NCBI RefSeq assembly: GCF_027286305.1
Contig: NZ_CP114599.1
Coordinates: 3,815,001 to 3,879,000, forward strand
Direction of reading: 5' to 3'
Origin: Phenylobacterium sp. NIBR 498073
Lineage (GTDB): Bacteria > Pseudomonadota > Alphaproteobacteria > Caulobacterales > Caulobacteraceae
DNA: 64,000 nt
The notes beneath the pieces are model-generated. The model searched no databases. It worked only from the letters and a program-made list of their open reading frames with translations, and had not been told where the DNA came from. A program made the position numbers and the translations under genes. Positions within the stretch are counted from its first letter, which is position 1. Each line of letters starts with the position of its first letter. Positions 60,653 to 64,000 of this stretch are shown here, one piece after another.

Positions 60653-61486
60653 ATGCCCCGCGCCCAGAACGGATCGGTCGAACTCGAGTACGAAACCTTC
60701 GGCGCCGAGACGGCGCCGGCCGTCGTGGTGATCAGCGGCCTCGGCTCGCAGATGACCCGCTGGCCGGTCGACTTCTGCGAAAAGCTCGCCGCCCGCGGCT
60801 ATCGCGTGATCCGCATGGACAACCGCGACACCGGCCTGTCGACCTGGTTCAAGCCGGGCGAGACCTACAGCCTCTCCGACATGGCCGCCGATGTGGTCGC
60901 CGTGCTTGACGCAGCCGGCGCGGCCAAGGCCCACGTGGCCGGCGTCTCGATGGGCGGCATGATCGCCCAGGCCGTCGCGATCGATCATCCCGGGCGCGTG
61001 CTGTCGATGACCTCGATCATGTCGGCCACCGGCGCGCCGGGCACCCTGGATCCGACTCCCGAAGCCGGCGCCGTGCTGACCGTGGCGCCGCCCGATCCCG
61101 CCACCGACTACGAGGCCTTCCTCGCCAACGCCGTGAAGAATTCCGAGATCATCGGCAGCCCGTCCTATCCCTGGCCGCCCGGCGCCCTGCGCCAGCGCGC
61201 CGTCGACGAGCACGCCCGCGCCTTCAACCCGACCGGCTCGGTCCGCCAGATGGGCGCCATCCGCGGCGACGGCGACCGCACCGAGCGGCTCGGCAAGCTC
61301 AAGGTTCCCGCCGTCGTGCTGCACGGGGCCGACGATCCGCTGGTGCGGCTGGTCGGCGGCGAGGCCACCGCCGCGGCCATTCCCGGTGCAGAGCTTCGGG
61401 TCGTCCCTGGCATGGGCCACGACCTGCCGCCGGCCCTGCACGACACCTTCATCGACGCCATCCTCGCCGCCGCCGCGCGCGCCTGA
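60653..61486 (+). CDS. Alpha/beta hydrolase
   Basis: A 277-residue hydrolase. The nucleophile Ser is in VAGVSMGGMIAQAVA, the Asp in LHGADDPLVRL and the His in PGMGHDLPPAL. The oxyanion region is VVISGLGSQMTRWP. The motif set is intact. It belongs to the large class of esterase/epoxide-hydrolase-like proteins and its substrate is unknown. It is preceded by the REP element and followed after 24 bases by an SDR gene, so it may be part of the same transcription unit. Confidence 0.88.
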   Translation: MPRAQNGSVELEYETFGAETAPAVVVISGLGSQMTRWPVDFCEKLAARGYRVIRMDNRDTGLSTWFKPGETYSLSDMAADVVAVLDAAGAAKAHVAGVSMGGMIAQAVAIDHPGRVLSMTSIMSATGAPGTLDPTPEAGAVLTVAPPDPATDYEAFLANAVKNSEIIGSPSYPWPPGALRQRAVDEHARAFNPTGSVRQMGAIRGDGDRTERLGKLKVPAVVLHGADDPLVRLVGGEATAAAIPGAELRVVPGMGHDLPPALHDTFIDAILAAAARA

Positions 61487-61510
61487 CACTTGAGTACAAA
61501 GGACACTTCC

Positions 61511-62292
<782 letters not shown>

Positions 62293-62296
<4 letters not shown>

Positions 62297-62880
62297 TCTA
62301 CCTGCTGCGTCACGGCCAGACCGACTACAACCGCGACGGCCGCCTCCAGGGCCAGACCGACTCCCAGCTGACCTCGCTGGGCATGGCCCAGGTCCAGGCC
62401 ATGGCCAACGTCCTGGCCGACCAGATCGGCGACACCGAGGGCTGGCGCATCCTCGCCAGCCCGCTGCGCCGCACCCGCCAGTCGGCGGCCATCGTCTCGC
62501 GCACCCTGCGCCTGCCGGTGGAGATCGATCCGGCCCTGATCGAGGTCGGCTGCGGCTCGTGGGAGAACCGCATGTACGCGGACCTGCGCCTTGAGCATCC
62601 GGAGACCTTCGCCGGGCGCGAATGGGTGTTCGGCAGCCCGGACGGCGAGCGGTTCGAGGACGTCGACGCCCGGGTCCGCCCCTGGCTGGCCGCCCTGCCG
62701 CCGGAGCCGGACCGCAAGATCATCGCTGTCAGCCACGGCATCGCCGGGGTGCTGATGCGCGGCGCCTATCAGGGGCTCTCGCGCGAGGCGACCATGCAGC
62801 AGGACACCCCGCAGGACGCGCTGTTCCGCCTCTGGGATGGAACGGTGGAACGCCTGGCCTGCGCGCCGGTGGCCGCGTGA
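62293..62880 (+). CDS. Histidine phosphatase superfamily protein, copy 1
   Basis: A 195-residue phosphoglycerate-mutase-like protein. RHG motif: [19 protein letters not shown]; phosphate-site Arg in [15 protein letters not shown]; second His in [18 protein letters not shown]; Glu in [13 protein letters not shown]. Its start overlaps the SDR stop codon and its stop overlaps the start of copy 2. The proteins encode parallel folds of the same length, so a tandem duplication is likely. The natural substrate is unknown (perhaps a sugar or nucleotide phosphate). Confidence 0.9.
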
Positions 62881-63464
62881 TCTACCTCGTCCGTCACGGT
62901 GAAACGGCGTTCAACGCCGAGCGGCGTCAGCAGGGGCATCTCGATTCCCCGCTGACGACGCTCGGCCGCGCGCAGGGCGCGGCCATCGGCCGGTTGCTGC
63001 GGGACCTGATCGACGAACCTGACGGTTGGCGGCTGATTTCCAGCCCGCTCGGTCGCGCCCAGGCCACCGCCGGCCTGATCGCCGAGGCCCTCGGCCTGCC
63101 CATCGAAACCGACCGCCGGGTCATCGAGGTGTCGTTCGGGGAGTGGGACGGGCGCCTGCGCGACGAACTCGCCGCCGAGCACCCGGAGACCTTCGGCCGC
63201 GGCGGCTGGCAGTTCGCAGCCCCCGGCGGCGAGAGCTACGAAAGCGTCGAGGCCCGCGTCGGAGACTGGCTGGCCAGCTTGCCGCCGGAACCGCAGCGCA
63301 AGGTGATCGTGGTCAGCCACGGCGGCTCGGGCCGCGTCGTCCGCGGCACCTATCTCGGCCTCCCGCGGGCCGAGACCCTGGCGCAGGAGGTGCCGCAGGA
63401 CGCCGTGTTCCGGCTGGCTAGTGGAGCAGTCGAGAGAATTGATTGCGAAGTCGCGGCTCAATAG
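62877..63464 (+). CDS. Histidine phosphatase superfamily protein, copy 2
   Basis: A 195-residue protein with a GTG start overlapping the stop of copy 1 (GTGA). RHG motif: [20 protein letters not shown]; phosphate-site Arg in LISSPLGRAQATAGL; second His in KVIVVSHGGSGRVVRGTY; Glu in RVIEVSFGEWDGR. It shares blocks such as EHPETF, EVPQDAVFRL and LPPEPQRK with copy 1, supporting tandem duplication. The 3' end overlaps the convergent small membrane protein gene by 47 bases. Confidence 0.88.
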   Translation: MIYLVRHGETAFNAERRQQGHLDSPLTTLGRAQGAAIGRLLRDLIDEPDGWRLISSPLGRAQATAGLIAEALGLPIETDRRVIEVSFGEWDGRLRDELAAEHPETFGRGGWQFAAPGGESYESVEARVGDWLASLPPEPQRKVIVVSHGGSGRVVRGTYLGLPRAETLAQEVPQDAVFRLASGAVERIDCEVAAQ

Positions 63465-63639
63465 TCGTCCGGCGGCTCAGCATTACGAGGCCCAGCGCCG
63501 CGACCGCGCCCAGCAGGAAAGCTCCGGCCACCGCCCCGGACAGCGCCGCGGCGCCCACCTGCATCGGCGGACGGTCCATCCAGCGCACCAGGGATCCGGT
63601 GGGTTCTTCGTCAATCACGTCGTCGAAGTAGTCGGTCAT
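63418..63639 (-). CDS. Small single-pass membrane protein
   Basis: A 73-residue protein: acidic N-terminus (MTDYFDDVIDEEPTGS), then one hydrophobic helix (VAGAFLLGAVAALGLVML) and a basic C-terminus (RRTTIEPRLRNQFS). A GGAG lies about eight bases upstream of the start. It overlaps the phosphatase gene by 47 bases, which lowers confidence, but the membrane topology and ribosome-binding site support it. No family is recognised. Confidence 0.5.
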   Translation of the reverse strand: MTDYFDDVIDEEPTGSLVRWMDRPPMQVGAAALSGAVAGAFLLGAVAALGLVMLSRRTTIEPRLRNQFSRLLH

Positions 63640-63757
63640 CGGCTAGGCTCCGGTGTCTGCGCAGGCCTAACCCCTGTGCGGCAAGCAGGTTCCGGCCCCG
63701 CTGGCGTTCAAACGCCTCTGGCGCTAGAAGCCGCCCACTGACCTTTCAGAGAAACAC

Positions 63758-64000
63758 ATGGCCGGACATTCCAAGTTCAAGAACATCATGCACCGCAAAG
63801 GCCGCGCCGACGCGGCGCGGTCCAAGCTGTTCTCCAAGCTGTCGCGTGAAATCACCGTCGCCGCCAAGTCGGGCATGCCCGACCCGGCGATGAACCCCCG
63901 CCTGCGCCTGGCCGTGACCAACGCGCGGGCCGAGTCCATGCCCAAGGACAACATCGAGCGGGCCATCAAGAAGGGCGCCGGCGGCGACGGCGAGAACTAC
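63758..64000 (+). CDS. yebC: YebC/PmpR family protein, 3' end missing
   Basis: The first 81 codons of a YebC-type protein: [40 protein letters not shown] and [18 protein letters not shown] match the conserved N-terminus almost without gaps. YebC proteins act as transcriptional regulators or in translation of proline-rich stretches. The gene runs off the right edge. In many proteobacteria ruvCAB follows; that cannot be seen here. Confidence 0.96.
   Translation, partial: MAGHSKFKNIMHRKGRADAARSKLFSKLSREITVAAKSGMPDPAMNPRLRLAVTNARAESMPKDNIERAIKKGAGGDGENY

Overview
The window is very GC-rich, densely packed DNA from an alphaproteobacterium, most likely of the order Caulobacterales (Caulobacter/Phenylobacterium-like). 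This rests on the strong G/C third-position bias, the gene repertoire (soluble globin-coupled chemotaxis transducer with a C-terminal WEEF-type tail, TorF-like porin, LuxR/hydrolase regulator, lemA-TPM cluster) and palindromic intergenic elements of the kind common in this group. The order is an inference from gene content; no rRNA is present. Sixty-six protein genes are called (the first and last are cut by the window edges, one is frameshifted), plus one tRNA-Arg. There is no phage, IS element, CRISPR array or replication origin.

Layout. 1-8.3 kb: a surface-glycan cluster with a truncated GT4 glycosyltransferase, HddA-like heptose kinase, methyltransferase, Wzm/Wzt-type ABC exporter, a large GT-A type glycosyltransferase and another GT4 enzyme. 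8.3-18 kb: an AAHS-type MFS transporter, a HicB-like protein coupled to a DUF445 membrane protein, a TauD-family dioxygenase, another glycosyltransferase, a 2OG-Fe dioxygenase, a frameshifted exported protein and an ABC-F ATPase. 18-28 kb: tRNA-Arg, an exported protein, an S58 peptidase, gamma-glutamyltransferase, a histidine kinase, a sixA-DUF952-pyrD operon and metX-metW. 28-33.5 kb: an autotransporter divergent from an XRE regulator and a membrane-anchored RTX protein, then a PII protein. 33.6-41 kb: a methyltransferase, gloB, a CPA1 antiporter, the lemA-TPM-TPM operon, a LytTR regulator, a STAS-like protein and a histidine phosphatase. 41-49.6 kb: marR-fabF, two small overlapping genes, an M28 peptidase and a heterodimeric ABC exporter. 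50-64 kb: an acyl-CoA synthetase, a nucleotidyltransferase, LysR, a TorF-like porin, the globin-coupled MCP, a DegT aminotransferase, a LuxR-alpha/beta hydrolase fusion, a quinone-oxidoreductase-like enzyme, an alpha/beta hydrolase-SDR-phosphatase-phosphatase run, and the start of yebC.

The genes are mostly chromosomal housekeeping and envelope functions arranged in short operons with ATGA/GTGA overlaps. The most unusual items are the LuxR-alpha/beta hydrolase fusion with an apparently intact Ser387/Asp528/His555 triad, the XRE/RTX/autotransporter surface module, the orphan HicB-like/DUF445 pair, the soluble globin-coupled transducer, and two intergenic palindromic elements whose terminal CTAG supplies the stop codon of the neighbouring minus-strand gene.
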